Of a DNA stretch of 64,000 nucleotides, positions 35,735 through 43,977 are shown one piece after another. Source of the DNA: Mycobacterium kansasii ATCC 12478 (GTDB lineage Bacteria > Actinomycetota > Actinomycetes > Mycobacteriales > Mycobacteriaceae); contig NC_022663.1 of the NCBI RefSeq assembly GCF_000157895.3, positions 4,092,001 to 4,156,000 on the forward strand, written 5' to 3'. Both the position numbers and the translations under genes were made by a program. The notes under the pieces are model-generated. The model was not told where the DNA came from. It searched no databases and saw only the letters and a program-made list of their open reading frames with translations. The first letter of the stretch is position 1, and each line of letters opens with the position of its first letter.

Positions 35735-35810
35735 GCCAAACCTCGCTTGAATTCGGGTATTGCTCACCAGAGTAGGCACCGACCGGTTGGTCGGGCCAGC
35801 AGGCGGAATC

Positions 35811-36431
35811 TCAGGCAGGCCGCATGAGCACGTCGACGTGCAGGGGCGCGCAGCGGTCGATCAGCCAGATCTGGTCGGCCGGGCCGGCGAAGATCCGGGC
35901 ATGGGTGGGATCCTGCGTCACGGCACCCGCGCACCGGTCGCCGAAGAACACGTACGCCTTGGCGTCGTTGCATTGCCGGGACATCCACACCAGCCCGTCC
36001 AGGCCGGCATCATGGGCCGCTTCGGCCCACAACACGGTGCTGGCATAGCTGGACGCCGGGCTGGACGTGAGGTCGGCGGCGGTCACCTTCAGGCGGCGCA
36101 GGCCGGTGCCGTGCAGCACCCCGACCTGCAGCCGGCGGGTCACTTTCAACCGGACCAGCACCTTGTCGGCGTATTGGTCGTAGGGGAGCACGCCGCCTGA
36201 GACCGGGATGTCGTGCAGCAGCGTTTCGGCGATGGCCGCGTCTTCGGTATCGGCGGCGTACATGATCGGCACCACCGGCGTGCCGAAGAAGCCGAACCGC
36301 GTCGGCGCGCCGATGCCGGGGTTGAAGTCGGTGGCGGTGCGGGATGACGACAGCACGCGGTAGAGCAGCTGCCCGGCCGGCAGGGTCGCGGTGGGCGGCT
36401 CGAACGGGTCCGGCGGCCGCGCTGTTACCAA
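35811..36431 (-). CDS. RES-domain toxin (MbcT-type NAD+-degrading)
   Basis: 206 residues if started at TTG 36431, which overlaps the antitoxin stop by seven bases; the frame is open further upstream, so the start is not certain. RES signature: LLYRVLSSSRTATDFNPG, FGFFGTPVVPIMYAAD with the conserved Arg-Tyr-Glu triad (R in YRV, Y in MYAAD, E in AIAETLLHD), and VLWAEAAHDAGLDGLVW. RES toxins consume NAD+ by phosphorolysis or hydrolysis. Paired with the Xre-like gene upstream, it forms a type II toxin-antitoxin operon. Confidence 0.85.
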   Translation of the reverse strand: MVTARPPDPFEPPTATLPAGQLLYRVLSSSRTATDFNPGIGAPTRFGFFGTPVVPIMYAADTEDAAIAETLLHDIPVSGGVLPYDQYADKVLVRLKVTRRLQVGVLHGTGLRRLKVTAADLTSSPASSYASTVLWAEAAHDAGLDGLVWMSRQCNDAKAYVFFGDRCAGAVTQDPTHARIFAGPADQIWLIDRCAPLHVDVLMRPA

Positions 36432-36940
36432 GACACCGCCATGGCCTCCGCCGCCACCGCGAGGACCCGGTCGGGTTCGGTGAGCAGGTGATCCACCGGG
36501 CGGTCGCCGTCCAGATAGGTGGTGGGCGCGCACAGCCACTGCACCAGGCCGGTCTCCGACCAGCCGTTGGTTTCCGCGACGTCACGCAAGCGCTCGATGG
36601 CGGGCAGGGGTTTGCCGTCTGCCCCGAATTGAAACCCCGGGTAGGCGAGGTAGTTGCCGCGGCGCACGGCGACCAGCGCCTTGTTGCGGTGTGCGGTGGT
36701 GGCCAGATTGCGTGGCGCGCTGGATCGTGAGCCCATCCGCTTGCCGGCCTCGGTGCTGGTCAGCAAGCCGAACTCGGCCTCGATCCGGGCGTACAGATTC
36801 TGTTCGGCCTGCACCGCGCGCGCAACCGCCGGCTCGGTGTACACCGCGACCGACGACAAGGCGGCACCCACCGCCTGAGCGCTCTCGCGGAGGCGCCGAT
36901 CCGCCGCCGTCAGCTCGTCCAGGGTCTTGACGGGGGTCAT
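36425..36940 (-). CDS. Xre/MbcA/ParS-type antitoxin
   Basis: 171 residues from ATG at 36940 with CAGGAG nine bases upstream (an ATG ten codons earlier is possible). The C-terminal toxin-binding domain (DUF2384 type) is visible as WLCAPTTYLDGDRPVDHLLT followed by EPDRVLAVAAEAM. The middle LLTSTEAGKRMGS and NKALVAVRRGNYLAYPGFQF fit the family's helical core. It should neutralise the RES toxin and repress its own promoter. The dyad at 36962-36989 lies 22 bp upstream. The gene precedes and overlaps the toxin, the usual order of the family. Confidence 0.83.
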   Translation of the reverse strand: MTPVKTLDELTAADRRLRESAQAVGAALSSVAVYTEPAVARAVQAEQNLYARIEAEFGLLTSTEAGKRMGSRSSAPRNLATTAHRNKALVAVRRGNYLAYPGFQFGADGKPLPAIERLRDVAETNGWSETGLVQWLCAPTTYLDGDRPVDHLLTEPDRVLAVAAEAMAVSW

Positions 36941-36961
36941 GCACACAGCTCCTGCGTTCGA

Positions 36962-36989
36962 TTCATGCAAAGCTAGAATACTGCATGAA
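36962..36989. promoter_or_regulatory. Dyad operator of the RES/Xre operon
   Basis: TTCATGCA (36962-36969) and TGCATGAA (36982-36989), a perfect 8-bp inverted repeat with centres 20 bp apart, i.e. about two helical turns. A TATTCT-like -10 box lies between the arms on the minus strand. This fits autoregulation by the antitoxin. Confidence 0.65.
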
Positions 36990-37001
36990 GCGAATGCACG
37001 A

Positions 37002-37057
37002 CGAGCGTGACGCCAGTGCGAAATCCGGCGTCCGATCTCGCAGTGACGTCACGCTCG
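37002..37057. repeat. 56-bp palindrome-ended intergenic element, copy 2
   Basis: Same 10-bp inverted ends (cgagcgtgac / gtcacgctcg), same length and same 14-base left end as copy 1 at 14372-14427. It begins 14 bases after the stop of the YajQ gene, also on the minus strand. The recurring place after a stop codon suggests a role in transcript ends, or a mobile miniature element with a preferred target. Confidence 0.75.
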
Positions 37058-37070
37058 ATGCGGCTCGGGC

Positions 37071-37562
37071 CTATCGGTAGTTGACGAACTGCAGCGCCAC
37101 GTCCAGGTCAGCGTTCTTCAGCATCGCGATGACGGCCTGCAGGTCGTCGCGTTTCTTGCTGGTGACGCGAATCTCGTCGCCCTGGATCTGGGTCTTGACG
37201 GTCTTGGGTCCCTCGTCGCGGATCAGCTTGGTGATCTTCTTGGCGTTCTCGCTGCTGATGCCCTGCTTGATGGCGCCGGTGACCTTGTAGGTCTTGCCGG
37301 AGGCCTGCGGCTCGCCGGCATCGAAGGCCTTCATCGAGATGTCGCGGCGGATCAGCTTTTCCTTGAAGACGTCGACGGCGGCCTTGACGCGCTCCTCGGT
37401 GGACGAGGTCAGTTCGACGGCCTCCTCACCCTTCCACGCGATCTTGGTGTCGGTGCCGCGGAAGTCGAATCGCGTGGCCAGCTCCTTGGCCGCCTGATTG
37501 AGCGCGTTGTCGACTTCCTGCCGGTCAACCTTGCTGACGATGTCGAACGATGAGTCCGCCAC
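37071..37562 (-). CDS. YajQ-family nucleotide-binding protein (Rv0566c-like)
   Basis: 163 residues from GTG at 37562, identical in length to the M. tuberculosis protein; upstream in-frame codons run into the tRNA side and are not used. DUF520: SSFDIVSKVDRQEVDNAL at the start, TRFDFRGTDTKIAW and the C-terminal KKRDDLQAVIAMLKNADL. Two RRM-like ferredoxin folds. In Xanthomonas YajQ binds cyclic di-GMP; its partner in mycobacteria is not known. Confidence 0.93.
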   Translation of the reverse strand: MADSSFDIVSKVDRQEVDNALNQAAKELATRFDFRGTDTKIAWKGEEAVELTSSTEERVKAAVDVFKEKLIRRDISMKAFDAGEPQASGKTYKVTGAIKQGISSENAKKITKLIRDEGPKTVKTQIQGDEIRVTSKKRDDLQAVIAMLKNADLDVALQFVNYR

Positions 37563-37627
37563 GGTCCGTCCCTTCTTCCGATAGCCCTTTTGTGCTTTGT
37601 CTACCCGGTCGTTGTAACCTGCTAGGC

Positions 37628-37711
37628 GGCAGGTTGCCCGAGCGGCCAATGGGAGCGGACTGTAAATCCGTCGCGAAAGCTACACAGGTTCGAATCCTGT
37701 ACCTGCCACCA
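37628..37711 (+). tRNA. tRNA-Tyr (GTA)
   Basis: 84 nt including an encoded CCA. The acceptor stem pairs GGCAGGT with ACCTGCC (37628-37634 with 37701-37707), discriminator A. Anticodon GTA is at 37662-37664 in CTGTAAA. T-arm CAGGTTCGAATCCTG. The long variable arm (about 13 nt) marks a type II tRNA, as expected for bacterial tRNA-Tyr. In M. tuberculosis tyrT also lies near Rv0566c. Confidence 0.97.
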
Positions 37712-37920
37712 CTTACTTCAGCAGGTCGGAGACGGTGTCAGCTCGACGACATGATGACACCGACGGCGCCCACCGTCACCATGACGAAGACGAATAGGCC
37801 ATGCTCGAGAAGCCCAGCCGGGCACAGCTTCGGCAGTTGGAACCCCCTGGCGCTCACCGAAAAACTGGCCAGGCGAATCGCCGGCCTCGCGAGGTGAGCG
37901 TTCCGGGTGCACGGGTTGAG
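37712..37920. other. Non-coding stretch after tRNA-Tyr
   Basis: About 200 bp between the tRNA and the end of the minus-strand TudS-like gene. No recognised gene, and no second copy of the tRNA 3' end that would mark an integrated element. Confidence 0.4.
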
Positions 37921-38643
37921 CTAATGACCCCTGGCTCCTGCCGCTGCCACAGCGCCCAGTGTTCTTGGTGCCGGTGTGGCGAGCACCGCTTGGGGTTGGC
38001 CGCGTATTTCGGCGGCGAGGTCGTGTTCGAACGCGGGCACGGTGAGTCGGCGGCGGGTCAGCTCGCGGTCGAGCGCTTTGATGAACAAGCCCTGCCCGCC
38101 GCGCCGGCAGCCCAGAACGGCCTGCTCGTTCATGACGTCTCGGGTGAGAGCGGCCGCCGGGCATGCGGCCACCACCTCCAGGGAAGCGCGCATATCAAGG
38201 GTGGTGGTCACTCCGCAGGAGGGTGAGGCGCCGATTCCGACGATGCCGGCGACCGCGATCCCGGCCCGGTGGTAATCGGCGACGTCACGGGCGACCCGCC
38301 GGGCCAGACGCCGGTAAATCACCTTGGTCCACATGATGAATGCACTCAGCAACGCGCCGCGCACTGCGTACAGTGGTCCGCCCTTGGAGTGGTAGAGCCG
38401 CAGGCTGTGGCGTTTGAGCACGCCACCCCACGCCAGTTGCTCGGGGCAGGGCAGCTGGTGGATGCCGGTGCGTGCGGTGATCAGTTCGTCGACCACCTCC
38501 GTCACCGCCCCGGGGCGGGTGGCGCCGCCGGCGTAGCGGGTGTTCTCGTTCAGCAGGCAGTGCGATACGAGGACGACGCGTCGGCTGCGTTCGTCTGCCA
38601 GCTGGTCGAGCAGCAGCCGTGCTGACTCACCGGACTTCGACAT
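37921..38643 (-). CDS. DUF523/TudS-like cysteine protein
   Basis: 240 residues. Conserved Cys sites: SHCLLNENTRYAGGATRPG near the N-terminus, GIHQLPCPEQLAWGG near 62, and GIGASPSCGVTTTLDM near 140, the layout of DUF523 proteins, some of which are [4Fe-4S] thiouracil desulfidases (TudS). The protein is longer than minimal TudS, with a basic insert RLARRVARDVA. Function in mycobacteria unknown. It starts three bases after the stop of the small membrane protein, so the two form an operon. Confidence 0.7.
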   Translation of the reverse strand: MSKSGESARLLLDQLADERSRRVVLVSHCLLNENTRYAGGATRPGAVTEVVDELITARTGIHQLPCPEQLAWGGVLKRHSLRLYHSKGGPLYAVRGALLSAFIMWTKVIYRRLARRVARDVADYHRAGIAVAGIVGIGASPSCGVTTTLDMRASLEVVAACPAAALTRDVMNEQAVLGCRRGGQGLFIKALDRELTRRRLTVPAFEHDLAAEIRGQPQAVLATPAPRTLGAVAAAGARGH

Positions 38644-38646
38644 GGG

Positions 38647-38919
38647 TCAATATGTCACGAGCTGCGAACGGTCGGCGTTGACCATTGTCGATTCATGTTG
38701 CGGCACTTGATGTTTAGCAATCCAGCCGGCATGCCCCAGCGCCAGGCTGACGGCAGCGTAGACACCGGCCTCAGCCCACATATTTCCGATGCCCCACCTT
38801 CTGCCCAGGAAGACCGGCTCATCGACGATCCCACGAGAGGTCGCCACGGCATACGCGGCGTGGACGTAGGCGAGCGCGGCGAACGACCCGGAGAAAAACT
38901 TGCACACCTCGCGATTCAT
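38647..38919 (-). CDS. Small membrane protein of unknown function
   Basis: 90 residues. Two hydrophobic stretches: FFSGSFAALAYVHAAYAVA and MWAEAGVYAAVSLALGHAGWI. A short loop with EPVFLGRRWGIGNMW lies between. Not recognised. The AAAGGGGAATGCC site upstream of the ATG is good. It precedes the DUF523 gene by three bases and is probably co-translated with it. Confidence 0.65.
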   Translation of the reverse strand: MNREVCKFFSGSFAALAYVHAAYAVATSRGIVDEPVFLGRRWGIGNMWAEAGVYAAVSLALGHAGWIAKHQVPQHESTMVNADRSQLVTY

Positions 38920-39221
38920 GGCATTCCCCTTTCACTACCTCACGTCGGTGACGGAAGCAGGCCAAGTCGCCGCTGCACGGACGTTGAAATCCAGTTTTGG
39001 CCCACCCGGCGCCGGTCGCTAGGGACCGAAGTCCCCAGCGGGCAGGGATTCAGGTCATCACCGCGCGGCATAGAGCGCGGCGCACTGGCGTCACCAGGTG
39101 CGGCACGGTTGCTGCCCGCGACGCCGCGGATCCACATGGCCGCACTGCCAAGGACTTTCGGCACTAGCCCGGTAGCCCGGCGGGGACTTGACTTGCGACA
39201 ACAGCAGTGTGAAGGAGACCG
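38920..39221. other. Divergent intergenic region
   Basis: About 300 bp between the small membrane gene (minus) and the F420-type oxidoreductase unit (plus). It should hold both promoters. No strong palindrome or gene was recognised. Confidence 0.45.
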
Positions 39222-39299
39222 GTGTTGCCGATCGCTGCCCTCACCGTGGCCTGGATCCTCGGGCAGTCGCGGGATAACCGGCGAGGACGTCGTGAGTAA
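39222..39299 (+). CDS. Possible 25-residue leader ORF before the LLM oxidoreductase
   Basis: GTG at 39222 with AAGGAGACC just upstream, reading 25 codons (MLPIAALTVAWILGQSRDN...) and ending in TAA at 39297-39299, which overlaps the GTG start of the next gene. The hydrophobic start and basic end could be a small membrane peptide or just a coupling leader. Based on the ribosome site and overlap only. Confidence 0.3.
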   Translation: MLPIAALTVAWILGQSRDNRRGRRE

Positions 39300-40437
39300 C
39301 CCGGGAATCTCGATCGGCCTCCAGCTGGGCACCCAGCCTCCGTTGGGTGCCACTCGCGCTTTTCTCCTCGGAGCACGAGCGATGCGGTTGGACTCCGTGA
39401 TGCTCATCGACCACTTCCAGAACGTCTTTCCCCGTGCTATCTGGGATCGGGAGCTGACCTGGCTCGCCGCAAGACGCCCCACACCGCACGAGTTCTTCGA
39501 CTACCAGGTGTTGCTCGGCTACCTCGCGTCGCGTGCCGGAAGGATGCGCCTGGGCGTCGGGGTGACCGAATCGATTCGGCGGCACCCGGTTCTGATTGCC
39601 CAGGCCATGGTGACGCTGTCGCATCTCACCAAACGCGCGCCCATCCTCGGTATCGGGGCCGGGGAACGGATGAACATCGACCCCTACGGGCTGGACTCTG
39701 CCCACCCGGTCGCCCGCCTGGAGGAGGCCTTGCAGATCATCCGGCTGTGCCTGTCGGCACGAGGGCCGATCACATTCTGCGGCGAGTACTTTCGTCTCGA
39801 CAGAGCGACGGTGGATCTCAAGCCTGCAGCGGGCAGGGTGCCGGAGATCTGGATCGCCGGCCATGGTCCGCGCATGCTCGCGCTGACCGGACGTTACGGC
39901 GACGGGTGGTACCCCACTGCGGTGGTGTCGCCGCGCGAGTACGCGGACAAGCTGACGACGGTACGAGCCGCCGCCCGCGCTGCGGGGCGAAACCCGGCCG
40001 AGGTCACTCCTGCGCTGCACCGCTTCACGGTGATCGCGGCCACCGAGTGCGAGGCGCGGGCCATGCTGAGGACGAAGGTCATCCGGGCGCTGGGCCTCAT
40101 GACCCCGGCCGAGCTGTGGCGGCAAGCCGGGCTGGTTCACCCATTGGGCGAACATTTCAACCCACTGGTCGACTTTGTCCCCGATCACTACGACCGCGCG
40201 ACTATGGACGACGCCATCGCGGCCGTACCAGAGGAGCTGGTGGCCGAGGGTCCGCTGCTGTGGGGATCCCCCGACCAGGTGGTGAGCAGACTCCGGGAAT
40301 TCGGTGACGCGGGCCTGCGCCACGTGGTCCTCGCTCCCGTGTCGGGTCTGGTCTCCAAACACGCGGCCGGCTACGGACTTTGGGCCACCGGTCGGGTGGC
40401 GCGGTCACTTCGGGAGTCCACATCCCGCCGCGGCTAG
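39292..40437 (+). CDS. LLM-class F420-dependent oxidoreductase (phthiodiolone ketoreductase-like)
   Basis: 381 residues from GTG at 39292; codons before it are in frame but unlike the family. Luciferase-like TIM barrel: SIGLQLGTQPPLGATRAFLL, GRMRLGVGVTESIRRHPVLIAQAM, ILGIGAGERMNIDPYGLD, and PEIWIAGHGPRMLALTGRYG, which bind F420. The last segments resemble Rv2951c, the ketoreductase of phthiocerol/phenolphthiocerol lipids, but no PDIM genes are nearby here, so the substrate is open. Confidence 0.85.
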   Translation: MSNPGISIGLQLGTQPPLGATRAFLLGARAMRLDSVMLIDHFQNVFPRAIWDRELTWLAARRPTPHEFFDYQVLLGYLASRAGRMRLGVGVTESIRRHPVLIAQAMVTLSHLTKRAPILGIGAGERMNIDPYGLDSAHPVARLEEALQIIRLCLSARGPITFCGEYFRLDRATVDLKPAAGRVPEIWIAGHGPRMLALTGRYGDGWYPTAVVSPREYADKLTTVRAAARAAGRNPAEVTPALHRFTVIAATECEARAMLRTKVIRALGLMTPAELWRQAGLVHPLGEHFNPLVDFVPDHYDRATMDDAIAAVPEELVAEGPLLWGSPDQVVSRLREFGDAGLRHVVLAPVSGLVSKHAAGYGLWATGRVARSLRESTSRRG

Positions 40438-40495
40438 GTCAGGCCAGCTGCCGGCAATCTCGAACGGGTTGCCTACCGGCCGATCCGACGCGACG

Positions 40496-41299
40496 TCAAT
40501 GCATGCGGGCGCTACTGCCGAGGCCGATCTCCAGGACGCTGCCGGTGACGACACCCGGGTCGGTGACCAGGTACACCACCGCGCGGCTGACATCCTCGGG
40601 TTGTAGCCACGGCAGCGGTATCGGATTGCCTTTCATCATGCGGCGCACCAAATCGTCGGGAACGTCGTCACTTCCCGTCGGCTGCACCATCGGTGTCTGG
40701 GTGGTGGTCGGGCAGACGACGTTGACCGTGATTCCCTCCTTGGCAACCTCCAGGGCAAGCGACTTCGCCAGTCCGATGACACCCCACTTGGTGGCGTTGT
40801 ACGCCGCGAGTTCGGGGATGCCCATTCGTCCGCCCATCGAGGATGTAACCACGATCCGGCCGTAGCGCTGGCGGCGCATCACCGGTATTGCCGCCCGGAG
40901 GGTATGAAAGGTGCCGGTCAAGTTGGTGTCCACCAGCTGCTGCCACACCTGATCGCTGACTTCCTCCAGCGGCCCGGTGCTGACGATGCCGGCATTGGCT
41001 ACCACGATGTCCAGGCTGCCCAGGTCGTTGAGCGTCTGCTCCACCGCAGCGCTGACCTGGGCCGGGGCCCGGACGTCGAGGATTATCGGCAGGCAGCGCC
41101 GGCCCAGCTCTTCCACGAGTTTGGCGGTGTGGCGTAACTCATCCTCGGTACCGAGCGGGTAGCTCAGATTGGCCATCGGCGCGGGCACATCGCCGACGAC
41201 GATGTCCGCCCCTTCGGCCGCCAAGGCCAGGGCATGTGCACGCCCCTGTCCTCGAGCCCCGCCGGTGATCAAGGCCACGCGTCCATCCAAGGCACCCAT
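40496..41299 (-). CDS. SDR of the mycofactocin-coupled type
   Basis: 267 residues from ATG at 41299; the longer frame upstream is unlike an SDR and is not used. NAD site VALITGGARGQGRAHALAL, the insert ADIVVGDVPAPMANLSYPLG between strands beta-2 and alpha-3, NAGI near 92, and YNATKWGVIGL (Tyr-Lys). The insert is a mark of TIGR03971 mycofactocin-dependent dehydrogenases, whose NAD is not exchangeable and is reoxidised by mycofactocin. It likely oxidises an alcohol. Convergent with the LLM gene, 58 bp apart. Confidence 0.85.
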   Translation of the reverse strand: MGALDGRVALITGGARGQGRAHALALAAEGADIVVGDVPAPMANLSYPLGTEDELRHTAKLVEELGRRCLPIILDVRAPAQVSAAVEQTLNDLGSLDIVVANAGIVSTGPLEEVSDQVWQQLVDTNLTGTFHTLRAAIPVMRRQRYGRIVVTSSMGGRMGIPELAAYNATKWGVIGLAKSLALEVAKEGITVNVVCPTTTQTPMVQPTGSDDVPDDLVRRMMKGNPIPLPWLQPEDVSRAVVYLVTDPGVVTGSVLEIGLGSSARMH

Positions 41300-41405
41300 A
41301 GGCGGCAACGTTAGCAGCCATGCCCGGCCTTCGACACACCAGCGGATGAGGCGCGAAACCGTTTGCAGAGGAGCGTATTTCGCGCTTGGCGTCGGTTCAA
41401 GCGCG

Positions 41406-41648
41406 TTATGGGCGAACGCGCCGGGGAACGCAGACGCCCCTGACGCACCCCATGACACCGCGAGGTGGCTTCGTTGCTCGGGGCGGCCGCTGGCAGCTGC
41501 CGTCCGGGCACGGCCGATCATCCTCCCCATCGCTGACGTACTGCGTCTGGCCGGGGGTCAGCGGCTCGGCCTGTGCCATCGGCGTGCCCGTCGCCACCAC
41601 CACGCCCGCCGCGAATACGCCTGCTATCAACATCTTGAGGGCGACCAC
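41406..41648 (-). CDS. Small secreted cysteine-containing protein
   Basis: 80 residues from GTG at 41648, preceded by GAGGAGG. A Sec signal peptide (KMLIAGVFAAGVVVATG, cut after AQA at about residue 27) and a mature part of about 53 residues with four Cys (RPCPDGSCQRP and MGCVRGVCVP), spaced for two disulfides. Basic C-terminus. Not recognised; resembles the many small exported proteins of mycobacteria. Confidence 0.6.
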   Translation of the reverse strand: MVALKMLIAGVFAAGVVVATGTPMAQAEPLTPGQTQYVSDGEDDRPCPDGSCQRPPRATKPPRGVMGCVRGVCVPRRVRP

Positions 41649-41675
41649 CGGAATCGCCTCCTCACAGCTAGCGAC

Positions 41676-41692
41676 ATGATTTAGATAATCAT
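41676..41692. promoter_or_regulatory. 17-bp AT-rich dyad upstream of the secreted protein gene
   Basis: ATGATT - TAGAT - AATCAT, 6-bp arms, 28 bp upstream of the GTG. In this high-GC region an AT-rich palindrome stands out, with some likeness to Fur-type sites. The regulator is unknown. Confidence 0.35.
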
Positions 41693-41756
41693 CTTAACTT
41701 TTTGCCTAGTATCGGTTTCCGGGGATGCAGCCGCCGGGGCGCCAACCCGCTTCGTT

Positions 41757-42980
41757 TCAGCGTGCGATCGCCGCCGACTTTTCGTCGGTTGGGGCCTGCT
41801 GGCGGCAGCCCGGCAACTCGTCGGGTGGTTCGACGCGCAACATTTTGGCTATCGGCGCATCGGTCGACGAGTGCAGCGCGATCGACAGGGCAATGGTGAC
41901 GGCGACGACATCGAAAACCAGCTCTCTGTCGGCTATCCCCGTCTGTAGCGCCAGCAGCCCGTAGACCACGGAGGCGAAGCCTTTCGGCCCGAACCACGCC
42001 GCGGTCAGTCGCTCTTGTCTGGTGAGGCGGGTCCGCACAAGCGACAGCAACATTGCGGCCGGCCGGATCGCCGCGATGACGATCACCGCGAAAACCCAAG
42101 CGCGCCAACTCAATCCCGATAGCCACTCCGGGGTGAGCAACGCCCCGAAGACGATCAGCGCGGCGAACTTGGTGACCTCCGACAGCAGATCGCCGAAGCG
42201 TTGAAACTCCTCGGCTGCGACGTGGTCGAGGGTGGCCAGCGTCGACCCGGCGGCAAACGCGGCCAGGTAAGGGTTGGCGTGCATAAGGTGGCAGCCGGCA
42301 TACACCACCACGGCGATCGCAAGGGGGCCCAGAGGCTGCAGGTGCGGTTCTGCGGTGAGTATCTTCGTCCGCCACGCCAATGCCGCGCCGGCCGCCACGC
42401 CGACGCCGAGTGCGAGCCCGAGCACCAGCTCTATCCCGACCTTCACCAGTTCGGACCCGGCACCCTGGGCGGTGGCCAGGAAGATCATCACGAAGGGCAG
42501 AGCCAGGCCGTCGTTCAAACCGGATTCCACATTGAGCAGCCGGCGCAACCGTTGCGGGATGTCGGAGCGCCCGACGATAGCGGCTGCGAAAACGGGATCG
42601 GTGGGGGACAGAATGGCCCCAACCAAGAATGCGGTCGGCCAGTTCAGGCCGGCAAGGAAATGGGCCGGCACCGCGATCCCGATCATGGTCAATGGCATGC
42701 CCATCCCCAGCGCGCGTCCCGACAACGACCAATTTTCGCGCAGTTCTTGAAGATTGGCCCGCTGACCGTCAGTAAACAAGACGGTGAACAGCGCGACGTC
42801 GGCAAGTGTGGCGACGAGCGGGTCGTTCGGGCCGATCTTGTCCCAGGCGAGGATCCCCGGCCCGAGTACGGCGCCGGCGACGAGGAACATCAGCGCGCTC
42901 GAGAGCACGGTCCGGGCAGCAACCCCGGACAGCGATACGCTGATTAGGAGCACCACGCCGAACGCCAGGATAAGGGTCAC
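41757..42980 (-). CDS. Cation/proton antiporter (CPA1/NhaP-like)
   Basis: 407 residues, about 12 helices. The ion-binding helix is FLVGAILSPTDPVFAAAIVG (residues about 118-137), with the SPTDPV motif of NhaP/SOS1 proteins, followed by LRRLLNVESGLNDGLALPFV (the N-D of helix 6). C-terminal cytoplasmic tail is short. It should exchange Na+ or K+ for H+. It lies 35 bp downstream of the DUF4396 gene. Confidence 0.9.
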   Translation of the reverse strand: MTLILAFGVVLLISVSLSGVAARTVLSSALMFLVAGAVLGPGILAWDKIGPNDPLVATLADVALFTVLFTDGQRANLQELRENWSLSGRALGMGMPLTMIGIAVPAHFLAGLNWPTAFLVGAILSPTDPVFAAAIVGRSDIPQRLRRLLNVESGLNDGLALPFVMIFLATAQGAGSELVKVGIELVLGLALGVGVAAGAALAWRTKILTAEPHLQPLGPLAIAVVVYAGCHLMHANPYLAAFAAGSTLATLDHVAAEEFQRFGDLLSEVTKFAALIVFGALLTPEWLSGLSWRAWVFAVIVIAAIRPAAMLLSLVRTRLTRQERLTAAWFGPKGFASVVYGLLALQTGIADRELVFDVVAVTIALSIALHSSTDAPIAKMLRVEPPDELPGCRQQAPTDEKSAAIAR

Positions 42981-43015
42981 TGAAACTCCATTTCGGTGGT
43001 GTCAACGCGCCGTCG

Positions 43016-43711
43016 CTACATAGCTTCCTTGATTCCGCGGCGAATCAGCCAGACGTTCGCCGGCCACGCCGTCGCGAACCCGATGATCATGCCGATCTGC
43101 ATCAGAAACCAGTACGCGGCGGTGTCGGGATGTAGCGGTGAAGCCGGAAACAGCACGAACGACATCACGGCCATCCAGCCGAACAGCCCCACTTCGAATG
43201 CGGTCAGCGACAGGACGTCGGCCTTGGCCGCCGCTACCATGCCGTCGCGGAACCCCAGGCCGCGCATCGGGGCGATCGCGTAGTACTGGAACAAGATTCC
43301 CAACGCCAGCGCGGCCACATAGTCGCCGATGTACTCGGGCAACAGGGCGCGGCCAAGCAATTCCACACCCAAGGCGAAAACCGCGAATTCGGCAATGATG
43401 TCGCCGAGGGTGCATCCGGCGCCACAGTGACTGACCCCGATGGCAGTGGTAGCCCACTTCGGTTTGTCAGGCGGCCGGTCAAGCTGGTGCTGCCGAAGCC
43501 ACCGCCGGCTGTTCGGTCGGCCGTAACGCCAATACATCCACACCGCGGCCGGCCCGAAGTACAGCGCGGTAATCGGCCAGACGGCCTCCATGATGCCCAT
43601 TCGCTGCCGATAACCGCGAGCGTAAACGTCGATCAGGATGATCACCGCCGAGGCGAAGCCTGATGCCAAGGCGACCCATGCCAATGCGGTCAACCAGGTA
43701 GGCGGCACCAT
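43016..43711 (-). CDS. DUF4396 membrane protein
   Basis: 231 residues from ATG at 43711, where TAATG makes a one-base overlap with the stop of the small gene upstream. It has six or seven helices; the family signature is GVSHCGAGCTLGDIIAEF near residue 95 with two Cys and a His, which may bind a metal, and LFQYYAIAPMRGLGFRDGM. Function unknown. Its place beside an antiporter hints at an ion-related role; inference. Confidence 0.85.
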   Translation of the reverse strand: MVPPTWLTALAWVALASGFASAVIILIDVYARGYRQRMGIMEAVWPITALYFGPAAVWMYWRYGRPNSRRWLRQHQLDRPPDKPKWATTAIGVSHCGAGCTLGDIIAEFAVFALGVELLGRALLPEYIGDYVAALALGILFQYYAIAPMRGLGFRDGMVAAAKADVLSLTAFEVGLFGWMAVMSFVLFPASPLHPDTAAYWFLMQIGMIIGFATAWPANVWLIRRGIKEAM

Positions 43712-43977
43712 TATCGGATTCCGATGTAAATCATGGCGCGACGGAATCCGGTGGACCGCCACCATTCTCGGATGGCGCCGGGTCGACCGCGCGGGTGCGG
43801 TGAGATCGGTGCATCCGACCGACTCGAGTTCATCACGGTGGGCGGCGATGACCCGGCGAGGGCCACGGGGGGGCCTGACGCTGCGACGAGCACGTCGACG
43901 CCGTCGTCGGATAGCCGGGTAGCAGCCGAAAAATACGGTGGGGCAAGCCAAATGGCCTCATCGACAGCACTGGTCAT
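43711..43977 (-). CDS. Small hypothetical gene coupled to DUF4396
   Basis: 88 residues with GGGAGACACATAC before the ATG. N-terminal MTSAVDEAIWLAPPYFSAAT, then a Pro/Ser/Arg-rich part and IYIGIR at the end. Not recognised. The binding site and TAATG junction argue that it is translated; the low-complexity second half suggests a truncated or frameshifted gene is possible too. Confidence 0.4.
   Translation of the reverse strand: MTSAVDEAIWLAPPYFSAATRLSDDGVDVLVAASGPPVALAGSSPPTVMNSSRSDAPISPHPRGRPGAIREWWRSTGFRRAMIYIGIR

Noticed and set aside
37628..37711. tRNA-Tyr as an attachment site for an integrated element covering 37.7-47.8 kb
   Set aside because: No integrase gene and no second copy of the tRNA 3' end were found in the following DNA.
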